From Lepiota brunneoincarnata (lineage: Eukaryota > Basidiomycota > Agaricomycetes > Agaricales > Agaricaceae), in assembly GCA_023014365.1 (NCBI GenBank), contig JAEBUN010000011.1, positions 806,001 to 870,000 on the forward strand: a stretch of DNA of 64,000 nucleotides, read 5' to 3'. This document shows, in pieces, positions 1 to 10,379 of this stretch; position 1 is the stretch's first letter, and each line of letters begins with the position of its first letter. The notes under the pieces are model-generated. The model did no database searches. It had not been told where the DNA came from and was given only the letters and a program-made list of their open reading frames with translations. A program made the position numbers and the translations under genes.

Positions 1-280
1 AAGTTGATCAACAATCACTGATGTATTCACATGTTGTTAATAATAGTGTGATTTGATAAGCCCACTGATTCGGTCAAGTGTAAAGGTTCTTCATATGTAA
101 CTCCCCTTCACATAATAGGATTTGGCTAGTCTAAGGTCCCATCCTGTCAAAATGGACACAAGGCATGAAACTCAGTGTCCGCTAATTGACATCCCCAAGG
201 GATGGGTGTACATAACAACTAATTACTTATATATTATAATTCATTACTAACTAATAAGTGATCTGTTGCTTTATTTAACA
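1..280 (-). mobile_element. LTR family A, partial copy cut by window edge
   Basis: This stretch is the reverse complement of most of the solo LTR at 33980-34317: base 280 matches the TGTTA start of that LTR and base 1 matches its position 34259, so about 58 bp of the 3' end lie outside the window. It sits inside the DIRS-like recombinase coding region and interrupts it just after a conserved A-P-L-F-like segment. The bases next to its 5' end (281 onward) are not purine-rich when read on the minus strand, so it does not look like the 3' LTR of an element lying to its right. It may be a solo LTR or a 5' LTR; the missing left flank prevents a TSD test. Confidence 0.85.
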
Positions 281-930
281 AATAGTGGGGTATTCTTGGT
301 TAATTTGTTCAGTTGAAGGTGTTTGTACAGAGCATGAATTGGGCTTGAACTTCCATGTTGACAACAAGGGCAACATTGTCTCCATGGTGATGTGTTTTTG
401 TAGCTGGCAGGCAGAGAACCCAGGTAGTGTAATTGCGAGCAGAGTGTTGTAGAGAGGCTCAGCTTGGGCAAGTGGTGATGGAAAGGTCATGGGTGGATGT
501 AGGGAATAATTCTCCAAGGGGGCATTGTCCCAAAAAGGCTGTGCATGCACAAGCTATCACAGCAGCATCAAAGGGGTCGTTAGGGTTGAGGAAGGTAGAT
601 AGGATCTTGATTGCTGGTTTAGTAACTGGGGTTTGTTTCTGTCACAGTGAACTAGGGGGTGTGAGGTTGTATACACCTGAAATGATGTATGAAAGTCTGT
701 TGCTCCCATGCCATGTCCAATTATTAGCTAAATGCCATGCCTTTATGGCTGCAATCTTGTTCTGGGCTGTATTACCAGATGTATGGCCAATTCCATCTGC
801 TGCGAAGGTGCATAACACTATTTCTGGGAATGGGATGTGTAGGTATTGTGGGATGTTTTCTCTGTCACAGATTGTATGCTTTGAATGTAGATGGAGCCCA
901 ACTGTGTTGTAAGGCCATGTTGACTTTTTG
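281..930 (-). pseudogene. Tyrosine recombinase of the DIRS-like element (truncated)
   Basis: Minus-strand fragments carry the pattern of YR proteins in basidiomycete DIRS-like elements: W-A-P-S-T-F-K-A-Y near 905, F-A-A-D-G-I-G-H near 790, I-A-A-I-K-A-W-H near 745, D-A-A-V-I-A-C near 560, and F-L-G-Q-C-P-L-G-E near 530. In relatives the last motif carries Arg before L-G-E (the first catalytic Arg); here it reads Pro. The frame then shifts and is cut by the LTR at 280, so the C-terminal catalytic Arg and Tyr are not visible. Such recombinases integrate circular cDNA without target duplication. Confidence 0.65.
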
Positions 931-1194
931 TTGTGTGGAGGGGGTTAAATGGGGAAGAGCTGAGGGGTTGAGCCATCTGGGGGTGTATATAAGGTGGGCA
1001 ACTGGTGTTGGTTTCTGGGGTATATGATGTGATGGCATTTTCAGTGTTTGGTTGTTGTTGAAAAGGGACAGGGGGGGGGGGGCAGTTATTTTGGGTTGTA
1101 ATTAGGTAATCAATTTCTATAAAGGAGGGTGGATTTTACAAGGATGGTTGGGTATTAGAAAAGATGTCAGAACGTCAGGGAGTGGAAAGGTGTC

Positions 1195-3920
1195 TGATGA
1201 ACAGATGAGGTGGTTAATAGGGAATCCTCAAGAGGGTTTATCTGCTAAGTTAGAATCAGAAGGAACATAAAGAGTTGATATCCATAATGAGTGTGTATGA
1301 AGGAGGGTAGTAATGCATTGTAAGACTGAATTGTATTCCAGGTTCCTGGATTTTCCACCTTGGATCACTCCTATGATGCCAGTATTGTCAGATCTGATGA
1401 TGAGATGAGAGTTTGAGTAGCCACAGTAGATCACTAATCTGAGGCCTAGGGGTGCCAAAGTTCAGTTCAGTTTGGTTCAGCACCCCTTTGGTCTGAACCT
1501 GAACCTGACCCCTTTCAGAATTTCTGAACCTGGACCTGAACCTGAACTGAACCCCCTGAACCTGGTTTAGCAAGTTCAGTTCAGGGTTCGAACCAGTTTG
1601 AACCCTGAACTTTTTTAAAAAATGGCCAAATCAAAGTTTATTTTATAATTAAACTATTCAAAGATCTATTCTTTAGGTTCCCATTCTTTAATTCCACTCC
1701 ATCACCTAGAATTCCAGTCCTATATCCATCTTTTGCAATTTGTAAAGCTGTAAAGATATTAGCTCTGAGAAAGTTGCAAGTAAGTATACTCTCTTAGAGG
1801 CTACTGAGGATCCTGCCAAATAGTCTCTAGCCATACACCCAAGAGCTGGAAATCTGACATGGCTGAGCTAAATAATAAATCAGTAAAACAATGAGGCTCT
1901 CCAATGAAAAGCACTTACTCACTCACTGTACTATAACATCTTCAACTGGTTCAATATCAGCACTTCAATACTCATCTGGCTCTTGGAACATATCATGAGA
2001 GGAAAAAAGTGAGAACAGAATGAAAATCAACAATGGCCCACCAGGGTCAATATTGGATAATCAAGCAGCACATCATCAAGTAGCACTGCCACTGCAGTGC
2101 CAATGTGTATTTGGGTGGCTACAGGGTCAGTTAATTTACATCAGTCAGAATCATCTGAACAGCAAATGGATTGTACAATGCAAAAGAACTACTGTGATAT
2201 GTGTGACAGCCAGAGAGTAAATAGGGTATCTAGGTAAATAAGGACCAGCAAGGGAGAAGAGGTGATGGGAGTGACAAAGATCCTTAAATTCCAAGGCAAC
2301 TGCCAAGCACAGCCAGACATGAGTGAGCTCATTGGAAAGATGTGGTAGAGCCCTTCCAGATGTGGGCTGGCATGTCCCAAGGTGTTGGGAAATGGCCCCA
2401 GAATAGAGACATCTGTGTGGAAGTGGTGATGTACACCAAAATGCATTTTTCTCCACAAAGAGTGCATTGTTCAAGCTTTGCTATAGGGTATAAGAACCAC
2501 TTTGGACTCTGCACGGAATGGTGGTAGCAATGCAACCAACAGCATGGTGTGAGGTCACCAAATGAGGATGGAAGGTGGGGGATGTTGATGGTGATGATGA
2601 GAAAAGGAGTGGGTCAATTGGAATGCAAAGTGGCGCATTTGAATGTATTTGAACACGTTCAGGCTCCCTATACTTATGCCTGAACTGTGAACCAAGTTGG
2701 CAGGCCAAGGTTCAAACCTGAACCTGAACTGGACTGAACCTTTGGGTTCAGTTCAGGAGGTTCAGGTTTGAACTGAAGTTCTGAACTGAACTTTGGCAGC
2801 CCTACTAAGGCCACATTCAATTGCAATAATCTCAGCCCATCCAATTCTTCAGGCAGGGTGGTTATTCCATTTTTCTGTCAGTCTCCAGGAGTCCCATTCC
2901 TTGTCAAGGACTACACCAATACCCCAGGATGTGGATGCATCTACCCACAATTCAGTATTGGATGATGGGGGTGGTGTGAGTATTGGTGAACCACAGAAGG
3001 GGTTTTTTTATTGTGTCATCCACCATTGAATGTCTAGAGTGATGGTTGAGTTTGGGGTCCATTTTGAGAACTGTGACTTCCCATTAAAGGAGGCTGCAAA
3101 TTGTGAGGTGGCAGGTAAATGAGATTGACCATCAGGAAGTGCTAGTAAGCAATGAACTAGGGTGTTGAGAATAAATTCTGTTTCTTTTTGTGAACTGGGT
3201 TTGGGTGACTGCCAAGGTGATAACTTTATTAGGTATTTGACTTTCTTATGTTCTGGAATTTTTATGGTCTTGGCATTGAGATACCATACAAAGCCAAGAT
3301 ATTTGAATTGGGGGCTGAAGGGGCATGTTTTGGATGGTTTCCAGGGCCACCCTAAGGTGTCAGCTAACTGATAGATGGTAGTGAGGTCATATGTGTAATA
3401 TGGAGGGTCCCTTGGATTGGTTGCTGTAAGGGGGAAATGGAAGAGAATGAAATCATCAACCCAGTTCTTGCAAGGTGAGTTTGTATGATATTTGATTAGG
3501 GCTGTCATTGCATCTGCTAGGTGGCCAAAGACTCCTCCTGAACTGGATGCTCTAAATGGGGCATTATGATTGATGTAGAAAAGGTTATCCCAATGAATGA
3601 TGAAATGGGGTTGTTGTTCAGGGGTGATTGGACAGCATCAGAAGGCAGCATCAACGTCCATTGTGGCTGCTTGGGAACCTGGAGGGGTATCACAGACAAT
3701 TTTATATATCTGGTAAAAGATTCCCCAATCGCATGGGAATTTGCTTGAGTCAATCTCAGTATTCACTGAAGGCTGAGATGGGTTATCTCATGGATATGAT
3801 AGATCTTGTATTACTTGGAGCTCTTCAGTTGAGTTGGGTTTGGGTACCATCCCAAGAGGGGAAATATGGAAGGGACCAATAATTAATTTGAGTCATGAGT
3901 AGGAAAAGGGTCCTGTATAG
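1195..3920 (-). pseudogene. DIRS-like reverse transcriptase and RNase H
   Basis: Minus-strand frames show E-I-D-x-S-K-F-P near 3750, D-V-D-A-A-F near 3650, a G-G-V-F-G segment near 3530, the RT active site N-W-V-D-D-F near 3450, and K-Y-L-G-F-V-W near 3300. RNase H follows with D-A-S-T-S-W-G near 2940, A-E-I-I-A-I-E near 2830, then (after the hAT-type insert) R-S-D-N-T-G near 1390 and N-L-A-D-K-P-S near 1235, so the D-E-D-D set can be read. A TGA interrupts D-V-D-A-A-F-[R]-C-C and another follows A-D-K-P-S where Arg is normal; both fit CGA to TGA change. Role: reverse transcription of the element. Inactive. Confidence 0.8.
1447..2804. mobile_element. Non-autonomous hAT-type DNA transposon
   Basis: The ends form terminal inverted repeats: left TAGGGGTGCCAAAGTTCAGT, right (reverse complement) TAGGGCTGCCAAAGTTCAGT. 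They are flanked by an 8-bp duplication, CTGAGGCC (1439-1446) and CTAAGGCC (2805-2812), with one mismatch. Subterminal regions are packed with short GAACCTGAAC/GTTCAG repeats in both orientations, typical of hAT transposase-binding sites. The interior has no convincing transposase frame. The insertion splits RNase H of the DIRS-like element, whose frame resumes on both sides. Confidence 0.9.
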
Positions 3921-4159
3921 CCTGCCTGGAGTTCTTTTTTAAGATGATTATTGATAGTTTTGGGATTATCAAGGGCCAACATGTGATTAGGTGGAGTAAA
4001 GGTATGTAATAATTTTGATTGTATTCCCATGTTGAAGCCATGTGAGATACTGTATGGTATGTCTGAGAAATCTTCATATAGACATAATGTGCAAAGCTCT
4101 TCCTCCCAGGTGTATACATGAAGTGGGGTTGTGATTAGTAAGAACTCAGACAGAGATGC

Positions 4160-5942
4160 ACAATCATGCTCCATGTCCAGGTCCTTTGCAGAGACTACAC
4201 TTGTGATCTCCCCAGGTGCAATTACATCCATTTTGACATCCTGAAACTTCATTCCATGAAAAACAGTAGATTTTTCCTTCGGAATTTTGTTGCTTTCCAT
4301 CTGATCCAATCTGAAGGACCAGTGGTCTCCCAGATGGGAGTGTATTTGTTGTGCATTGTTGTGATGCATGGTTTCGATCTCCACAAAGAAAACAGTGGTG
4401 AGATGACTTCCAGTTGGATTGTGGGAGACATGTCAATGGATCACCTCAAGGGGTGTAGGAGGTGGGTTTTGATGATAATGGTCAGGGTCTCTGAGAGGTA
4501 GGCTTGTTTGTCATCTCATTTCAGACAATCTGTATTGCACAATGGGTGGGGGTATTTGCAATTACATCATCCCAGATCTTGCAATGGAAAAGGATAGGAT
4601 TGATTGGGAGAATGACTGACTGTCATCTGACATTAATGTCATACTCTTGCCAGGAATCCCACTTGGTGGCACAGTCTGGGGCTGATAAGATATATTCGAA
4701 GTGTTTCTTCCAGGCCCCATGGATATCTGGGATGTATAAGTGAAGGAGCTCTAAAAGGCAGGACCAGGCTTGGTGCCACTCATCAAAGGAAAGTCCATGT
4801 TCATTCCTATCATTTAATGGTCTATCTATGGGTAGAAGGACACCTGTGTCCTTGTCAATAGAGTATTCTGGGTTGGTTGACGTGGGTTCACAACCTGGGG
4901 TACAGTTTTGGTCAGTGAGGTATGATAAGGGAATATGCTCATTCCAGCCTTTTTGTATCTTGGCTCAAATGGTTTCTGGGATGATGAAGGGGTGGCTTTT
5001 CCTGTGAAACCTGAAATGATTTGGGGATGTCCTTTTTGTATTTGGATTGGTTGTGTGTTTTCTATATCTCTCCCTTGCATAAAGGGATCTATGATAGCGT
5101 GATCTGTCATGACAGTTGGTAAGCATTATTTTTAGGATAGAGTGTTGATATGTCAGGTAATAGGCAACAATGTAGGATATATTGTCTGATGTGTAGGGTC
5201 ATAAGGATTAATGTGTAAATTGTTGGGATTGGTGTGTAAACATCAGGATTGGTATGTAAACCATAAAGATTGGTGTATAGATCATAAGAGATTGGTGTGT
5301 AGACCATAAGAAAATTGGTGCATAGACTGTAAGATTTGGTGCATAGACCATAAAAGATTGGTGCGTAGACCATAAGAGTTGGTGTGTAGACCATAGAATT
5401 GGTGTGGTAGGGGAGGGGGTAATGACTTACTGTTGTTTTGTCATGGGTGAGGCATATCCTCTTGTTGATGTGGGACATCCTGTTGTGGCTGGGGGGTGTG
5501 TAGTAGTAATGGTATGTCTGGGAGGTTTGACCCTTCTAATGGGCCTTGGTACCAATTGTTGAGAAGCTGGGGGGAAGGGTTAACAATAGGTGGTTGTGGT
5601 ACTTGGTTTGGTGTTCTTGGTGGTGGTGATGGCAGCAAGGGTGACGGTGGTAGTAGTGATAGTTCAGGTGATGGTTGGATACCATTCCATCCAGGCCATT
5701 CTGGGTCAGTCAATGGGGTGTGGGATGGGGTGCATTGTCTGTAGGGGCCAGGGATAGGGGCTCAACATGGCATGTTATGGATTGGGTACAAGTTCATGTA
5801 TGTTGGATCTTGTGCTAAGTCTGGGTGGTCCTGTAGGTATTGGTTAATGGCATTGCATAGTTGAATAACAGTGCCATTGTTGGTGATGAGTTTGTCAAGT
5901 TGGAGGTGCTGGGCCAGAGTAACTAGGTGTCATTTAGGCATG
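4160..5942 (-). pseudogene. DIRS-like ORF1 (gag-like, Cys/His-rich)
   Basis: Minus-strand reading begins near 5942 with M-P-K and continues in one frame, with stops, through a helical N-terminal stretch, a long Pro/Ser-rich region (about 5713-5440), a repeat region (5215-5405) and a basic segment (about 5110-4830). Near 4400 it has a CCHC knuckle, C-x2-C-x4-H-x4-C, followed by a second Cys-rich segment ending C-S-L-C-K-G-P-G-H-G-A. The second cluster resembles the Cys/His region of ORF1 proteins in basidiomycete DIRS-like elements. It presumably packaged element RNA. It is non-functional now. The family assignment comes from pattern recognition and the neighbouring RT. Confidence 0.6.
5215..5405. 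repeat. Degenerate ~22-25 bp tandem repeat inside DIRS-like ORF1
   Basis: About eight imperfect copies of a unit like ATTGGTGTGTAGACCATAAG lie head to tail. On the minus strand they encode a repeating Y-x-L-x-T-N/P pattern. Unit length drifts between copies, so the frame is not kept throughout. It is probably an expansion that arose within the element. Confidence 0.7.
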
Positions 5943-6159
5943 GCACTCATGCACCAAGTGAAGGTTTGAGGTTGTCTCAGCATGATTTTGAAGGACACTG
6001 GATACAGTGTGGTATATGTGTGAAGTTGAAAGTGGACAGCAATGTAGGAGTGTTAGTGAGGAAAAACAAGCCATGTTGCTGTAGTGTGACCTTGTCACAT
6101 GTCTACCCTCACCCAAGAATCTGCACCTGGCTCGGAGCTTCACCAGGTGCCCCACCATT

Positions 6160-6599
6160 GATCATGTTCTGTTCAGACTCCTCTTTCCAGATTGTGTGAT
6201 GGGGTTGTCCCAGAAAACAACACATATTGTGCTGGCATTCAATGAGCTCAAAGTGGGAACTTTGATTCCTCTTGTTGCTAAGTGAAACTGATGCAGATGA
6301 ATAGCTATATATGTCTGAGATGGTTACCAGTAGGTGGAATTCTGAAAAGGTCAAAAGACATGACCTGTTCCATAATCTCTTGGAGGCTAGTAGTGAGGAA
6401 TTTGGCTCAGCTGGAAAGCTGAGTCCAGTTGAGCTGATGGGTGAGCCTAGTCTACAATCCCTACCTGTATCATCATCCCACCAAAAAATGTCCCACACAG
6501 GCAATATCTTCATCTTCCTGCTCACTGGACACAAGGTATGCCTTTGCTCACTTTTCAAATACTCCTAGTAACAATTGTATGTGTAGACAACAGCTCACA
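6160..6599 (+). pseudogene. Cytochrome P450 pseudogene, 5' part
   Basis: Plus-strand exons show a P450 middle region: L-L-F-P-D-C-V-M-G-L and A-F-N-E-L-K, an intron (6253-6304), then L-Y-M-S-E-M-V-T-S-R, R-H-D-L-F-H-N-L-L-E-A, a second intron (6441-6500), then G-N-I-F-I-F-L-L-T-G-H-K, the helix-I region (usual motif A-G-H-E-T-T; here E is K). A third intron (6536-6593) follows. The next exon starts at 6594 and is cut after five bases of target site by the Gypsy element. P450s are ER-bound haem mono-oxygenases. Upstream (5943-6160) the N-terminal exons are not recognisable; they were probably lost where the DIRS-like element sits. Confidence 0.8.
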
Positions 6600-6983
6600 T
6601 GTTACCTGGGTTAGGGGTTTGCTCTTGAGTAGCATGGTGTTTGAGGCAAGATGTCTATACAGACTTGGTCTTGTCCTACTAGGCGTAACTTAGAGATGAT
6701 GGAGTGCTATAGTCCAGCCAGTTTAAGGGCAAAGAGGTATAGGAGGCAAGAACTTTATAACACTAAGATAAGGATACAAGGTATTGTACTGTATCCTTAT
6801 ATACTTCTAAGTGTGGCTGTACTCCTACTATAATTATCTGGACTAGAGTAATTATGAGTCAGAGATAAGAAATATGAGGCATAACTAAGAATAGTCCTTC
6901 TGATGTACACTACTGATGGTTTCATAGTGACATGGGAATATAAACTAAAAATAACCGTCCTTCTGAATAGACTTCTGATAACA
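6600..6983 (-). repeat. 3' LTR of Gypsy-1
   Basis: This copy is 384 bp, the same length as the right-hand LTR and nearly the same sequence. It carries a TATATAAGG-type promoter box on the minus strand and ends in TGTTA/TAACA. The TSD TCACA is immediately to its left. It is downstream of ORF3, so it is the 3' LTR. Confidence 0.93.
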
Positions 6984-7029
6984 TTAGGTCCGTTTCTAGA
7001 GTTGTTTTCCATTACAACTTGTTAGTTTC

Positions 7030-8465
7030 CTTCTTCTGGATATTTGGCTAGGTAATTTGGTTTGTAGTAATTAATCTGGTTTTGGTCAGTAGAGTCTGGT
7101 CAAGGGGGATTGACAGGTGAAAAGGTAGGGGCAGGGGTTCTGTGGAGATCAAGTACCATGGCAGTTTCTGGGGAAGGGGGTTGTCCTGGGTAGAATATGT
7201 TGTATAGGAGTCGTCTGAAGTGAGGACTTTCGATTCTATCTTCTGTAGGAACGATTTGGTTTTCTTCAGAAGGAACCACATGGTTCTCCTGTGATGTTGG
7301 ACTTGGTGACCTCATCGTAACATTCCTCATAGTAGTTGTTGTTAGTGAGGTCAATGTATTGACTAGGAGTGAAGGGGGTCATCATGGGGCAGGCTGCTAA
7401 AGTTTGGGAGTAGGGGGTGTGTTGGGTCTTTTGAGCTGGGCATTCAGTCCGTTTATGGCATGGTTGGAAGACTGCGCAGTGGGGGCATCTATACTTGATG
7501 CAGTTGTAGGAGTAGTGTCCTGGGGCATATTGTTTGCACCTGAGGCAGGCAAATCAGGGGCAGTCCATGGCCCAGTGTCCAGTATGTCTGCATTGGATGC
7601 AGACTGATCTGTCAGTGGTTCAGGGGTTGGTTCGTGCATGAACAGGATTGGGGAAGTTCCAAACTGGGATGTTGTTATTGGTGATGGTGTGGGTGGTGTT
7701 CCCATTGGGGGTGAGATGTCTGAAAGGGTTTCTGATATTGGTGGGCTTTCTTCCCTTATTGGGAGTGGTGGTGGTGATAGTAGTAGGGGTCTCCATGGTA
7801 GTGGGAGTGATGGTTGTGGTGGGGAACTGCAAGGTATGTACCTCGTTTCATTTGGGTAAGTTCTTTGACACCTTGGACATGAGGCTTGAGCAGAGAAGTT
7901 GCTTGAGTGATTCTGCCCAGGCCCATTGCATATTGTATGCAGTAGTGAGAGCCTTAGTCTGTCGTACATGGTGGGTGTAATTGTACCAGAGTTGTTGGTC
8001 GTATTCTGAAATTGGAAAGTGTTCCAATTCATTCGTAAGGGCTCCATCGGTGGCAGCCTTGTGCAGATCTCCATCAGAAGTGTGATCTGGTCCATGTGGT
8101 TGTACTCCAGCTGTATGGTATCTAAGGGAGGTGGCTGGGGTGACTGTTGGTTCTGGGGTGGCATTGGGGTCAGGGGTCTCATCTCTGAGGGAGGTATAAG
8201 CGGCAGCAAAGGTGTGAGGGGGGGTGTTGGGAGACAGGGTTGGAATGGGAGTTGTTTGAAGTGTTGTATGTTTGATGCTTGCATTATTAACTATGATGAT
8301 TGAGGATGATGAGGAAGTTGGGGAGGGTATTGTTGAGTAGGGAGGAGTGGTTTGAGGATGGTTGAGGTCAAGGTTCATGGGCATCTTTTTAAGTACATTT
8401 GGTGTGAGAGCAGAGTTGTCTTTGGTAGGTTCTGGTGGGTTCCTGGTCTTTCTGTGGAATTCCAT
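7030..8465 (-). pseudogene. Gypsy-1 ORF3 with tandem zinc knuckles
   Basis: Beyond the chromodomain the minus strand stays coding for about 1.4 kb. It begins with a Ser/Thr/Pro-rich region (8465-8050), then a helical segment ending near 7850, then more Pro-rich sequence. At about 7605-7450 one frame carries C-I-Q-C-R-H-T-G-H-W-A-M-D-C, then C-L-R-C-K-Q-Y-A-P-G-H, then C-P-H-C...C-H-K-R-T-E-C: three adjacent Cys/His fingers. The frame changes more than once. The function is unknown; a nucleic-acid-binding accessory protein is an inference. The same module occurs in Gypsy-2. Confidence 0.65.
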
Positions 8466-8469
8466 GAGC

Positions 8470-10373
8470 TTCTTTATACTTGGTTAAGTATTCTTTGGCA
8501 TTTGCACAGAGTGTTTCATTGGTGATCCATTCGTTCTCTGTGTGGGAGTATCCTTTCCATTTGATGTAGTATTGGAGTTTTCTGTGGTATCAGCAGTGAT
8601 TGAGAATAGCTTCTATCTCGTATTCTTCTTCATTGATGATGTCTGGTGGTAGTGGAGTTGGGTGAGATCTGTATGCTTCTATTTCATTATATGGGGTTAG
8701 AAGATTTCCGTAGAATACTGGATGTATCTTCCATTTGATCGGGAGCTTTTGTTATCAGAAGTCCCCTTAAACTCCCCTTATCAGAAGCCTCACCAGAAGG
8801 AACTCTTATCAGAAGCACCCAAGTAATATAAATAGATAGAAGACCTGTCATCCTGAAACCATCAGAAGAACTATCAGAACAATCTATACTTAGATAGATA
8901 AGGATATGACTCACTTACCTGGGTCCAGATATATATAGTAGGAGCACAGCCACACATAGCAGTATATAAGGATACCGTACCATACCCTTGTATCCTTATC
9001 TTAGTGTTATACAGTTCTTGCCTCCTATACCTCTTTGCCCTTAAACTGGCTGGACTATAGTGCTCCGTCATCTCTAAGTCACGCCTAGTAGGACAAGACC
9101 AAGTCTGTATAGACATCTTGCCACGAACGCCATGCTACTCAAGAGCGAACCCCTAACCCGGGTAACAGCTTTAGTTTGTATGTGAGTGGCAATAAGACTT
9201 CTGAGATAAGGAAAGGTCCTAGTCTTTTTGGGGATATCTTTTGGAGATGAAGGGGAGTTTGAGGTTCTTGGCTTCTAGCCATACTTTTTGACATGTTTCA
9301 AGGGGTTTGACAGTTCTTCTGGTTCTTTGTTTCATAATATCAGCGGAGAGTTGATGTGCTGCATGTGCTTCTTTTCTGGTGTCATCAAAGAGTCTGATGT
9401 GTTTGTCTACTGATGGAAAGTTTGATGTTTCCATTACTGTGGGTATTGGTGGAGGGTTGTATCCCATGATTAGTTCAAATGGGGATTTCTGCCTTGAGGC
9501 ATGTATTTTGGAGTTGTGTGCAAACTCAGTGATGGGGAGGGTTTCTGACCAGTCAAGGGGATTCCTGGTGCAGTATATGGTGAGGTAGGTCTTGATTTCT
9601 TGGTTGTATCATTTGGTGGAACCATCTGTCTGGGAATGGTATGCAGTTGAGAATGCTTGTTGGATGTTTAGGTGTTTGGCTAGCTCTCGGAGGGAGTTGG
9701 CGGCAAATCTGGGGTCTTGATCTGATATGATTTTATTGGGTAATCTGAATCTGGTGAAGACATTTTCTATTAATAGTCATCTGATGTCGTTGGCATTTGA
9801 TTGATCTGAGGTTGGGATGAAAATTACCCCCTTCATAAGGCCGTGGTCCACCACGGACAATATTGCACTATGACCAGCACTAGGCAGTAGGCTGGTGATA
9901 AGATCCCATGAGATTTGGGCAAATGGGTGTTTGGAAGGTGATGGTGGGATCAGTTGAGTTGGTGCATGATCCAGTCTGCATATGATTTTGTGTTGTTGGC
10001 ATTCTGGACAGCCTTTGATGTAGTTCTTTATGAACATCAACATTCCTGGCCAATATACTTCTTTCTTGGCTAGGCAGTATGTTTCCTGTTCTCCAGGGTG
10101 GCCATGTGTAGGGTGGTCATGGTATCTTGCAATGACATCGCATCTGAGTTGGAGGTCTTCTGGAATGATGACACATTCCTGGAATGTGAGGAGTGGACCA
10201 TTCAAGGTTGGGACTGTTCTGAAGTCTTTATCAGCGGCATTAGGGTAGGTTTCCTTTAGGAGTTTGAACACTTTAGTGGTTCTAGTGTCATATTTGGGTG
10301 ATTCTGTGATTCTTTCTTGGAGCTTCATATCAATAGTGGTGATAAAGAGGTGTTCTGGGAGTACTGTGATCAA
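8470..10373 (-). pseudogene. Gypsy-1 integrase with C-terminal chromodomain
   Basis: The integrase has the HHCC finger (H-P-T-H-G-H-P-G then G-C-P-E-C-Q-Q-H near 10010), the first catalytic Asp in S-W-D-L-I near 9905, the second in I-S-D-Q-D-P-R-F near 9720, and Q-E-I-K near 9600. The G-Y-N-P-P-P-I-P and V-W-L-E-A-K-N-L segments follow at 9467-9270. A solo LTR (8752-9167) interrupts it, and the frame resumes with K-L-P-I-K-W-K-I-H. The chromodomain is at about 8640-8490 (E-E-Y-E-I-E-A-I-L then Y-I-K-W-K-G-Y), with one TGA. The chromodomain would direct integration to modified chromatin. Confidence 0.87.
8752..9167 (+). mobile_element. Solo LTR of the Gypsy-1 family, nested in Gypsy-1
   Basis: It starts TGTTATCAGAAG and ends GGTAACA, 416 bp, with the 5-bp duplication GCTTT on both sides (8747-8751 and 9168-9172). 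Its orientation is opposite to the host element. It is about 32 bp longer than the host LTRs and carries more copies of a TATCAGAAG-like U3 motif. It arose by insertion of a full relative followed by LTR-LTR recombination. Confidence 0.95.
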
Positions 10374-10379
10374 GTTTTG

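Larger units (their letters stand above)
281..5942 (-). mobile_element. DIRS-like (tyrosine-recombinase) retrotransposon, decayed
   Basis: In minus-strand order this segment encodes a proline-rich and Cys/His-rich ORF1, a reverse transcriptase with RNase H, and a tyrosine-recombinase-like domain. That order, together with a K-Y-L-G-F motif after the RT active site, is the layout of DIRS-like elements of Agaricomycetes. Frames are broken by many stops and shifts, by a 1.36-kb hAT-type element (1447-2804) inside RNase H, and by the LTR at 1-280 inside the recombinase. The 3' end is outside the window and I could not define terminal repeats. Several stops are TGA at positions where relatives have Arg. 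Confidence 0.8.

Noticed and set aside
6797..7012. ORF3 of Gypsy-1 also running into its LTR
   Set aside because: A stop (TAA after E-E-G-N) separates ORF3 from the frame crossing the LTR start, and that 71-aa frame shows no acidic or conserved features; probably chance.
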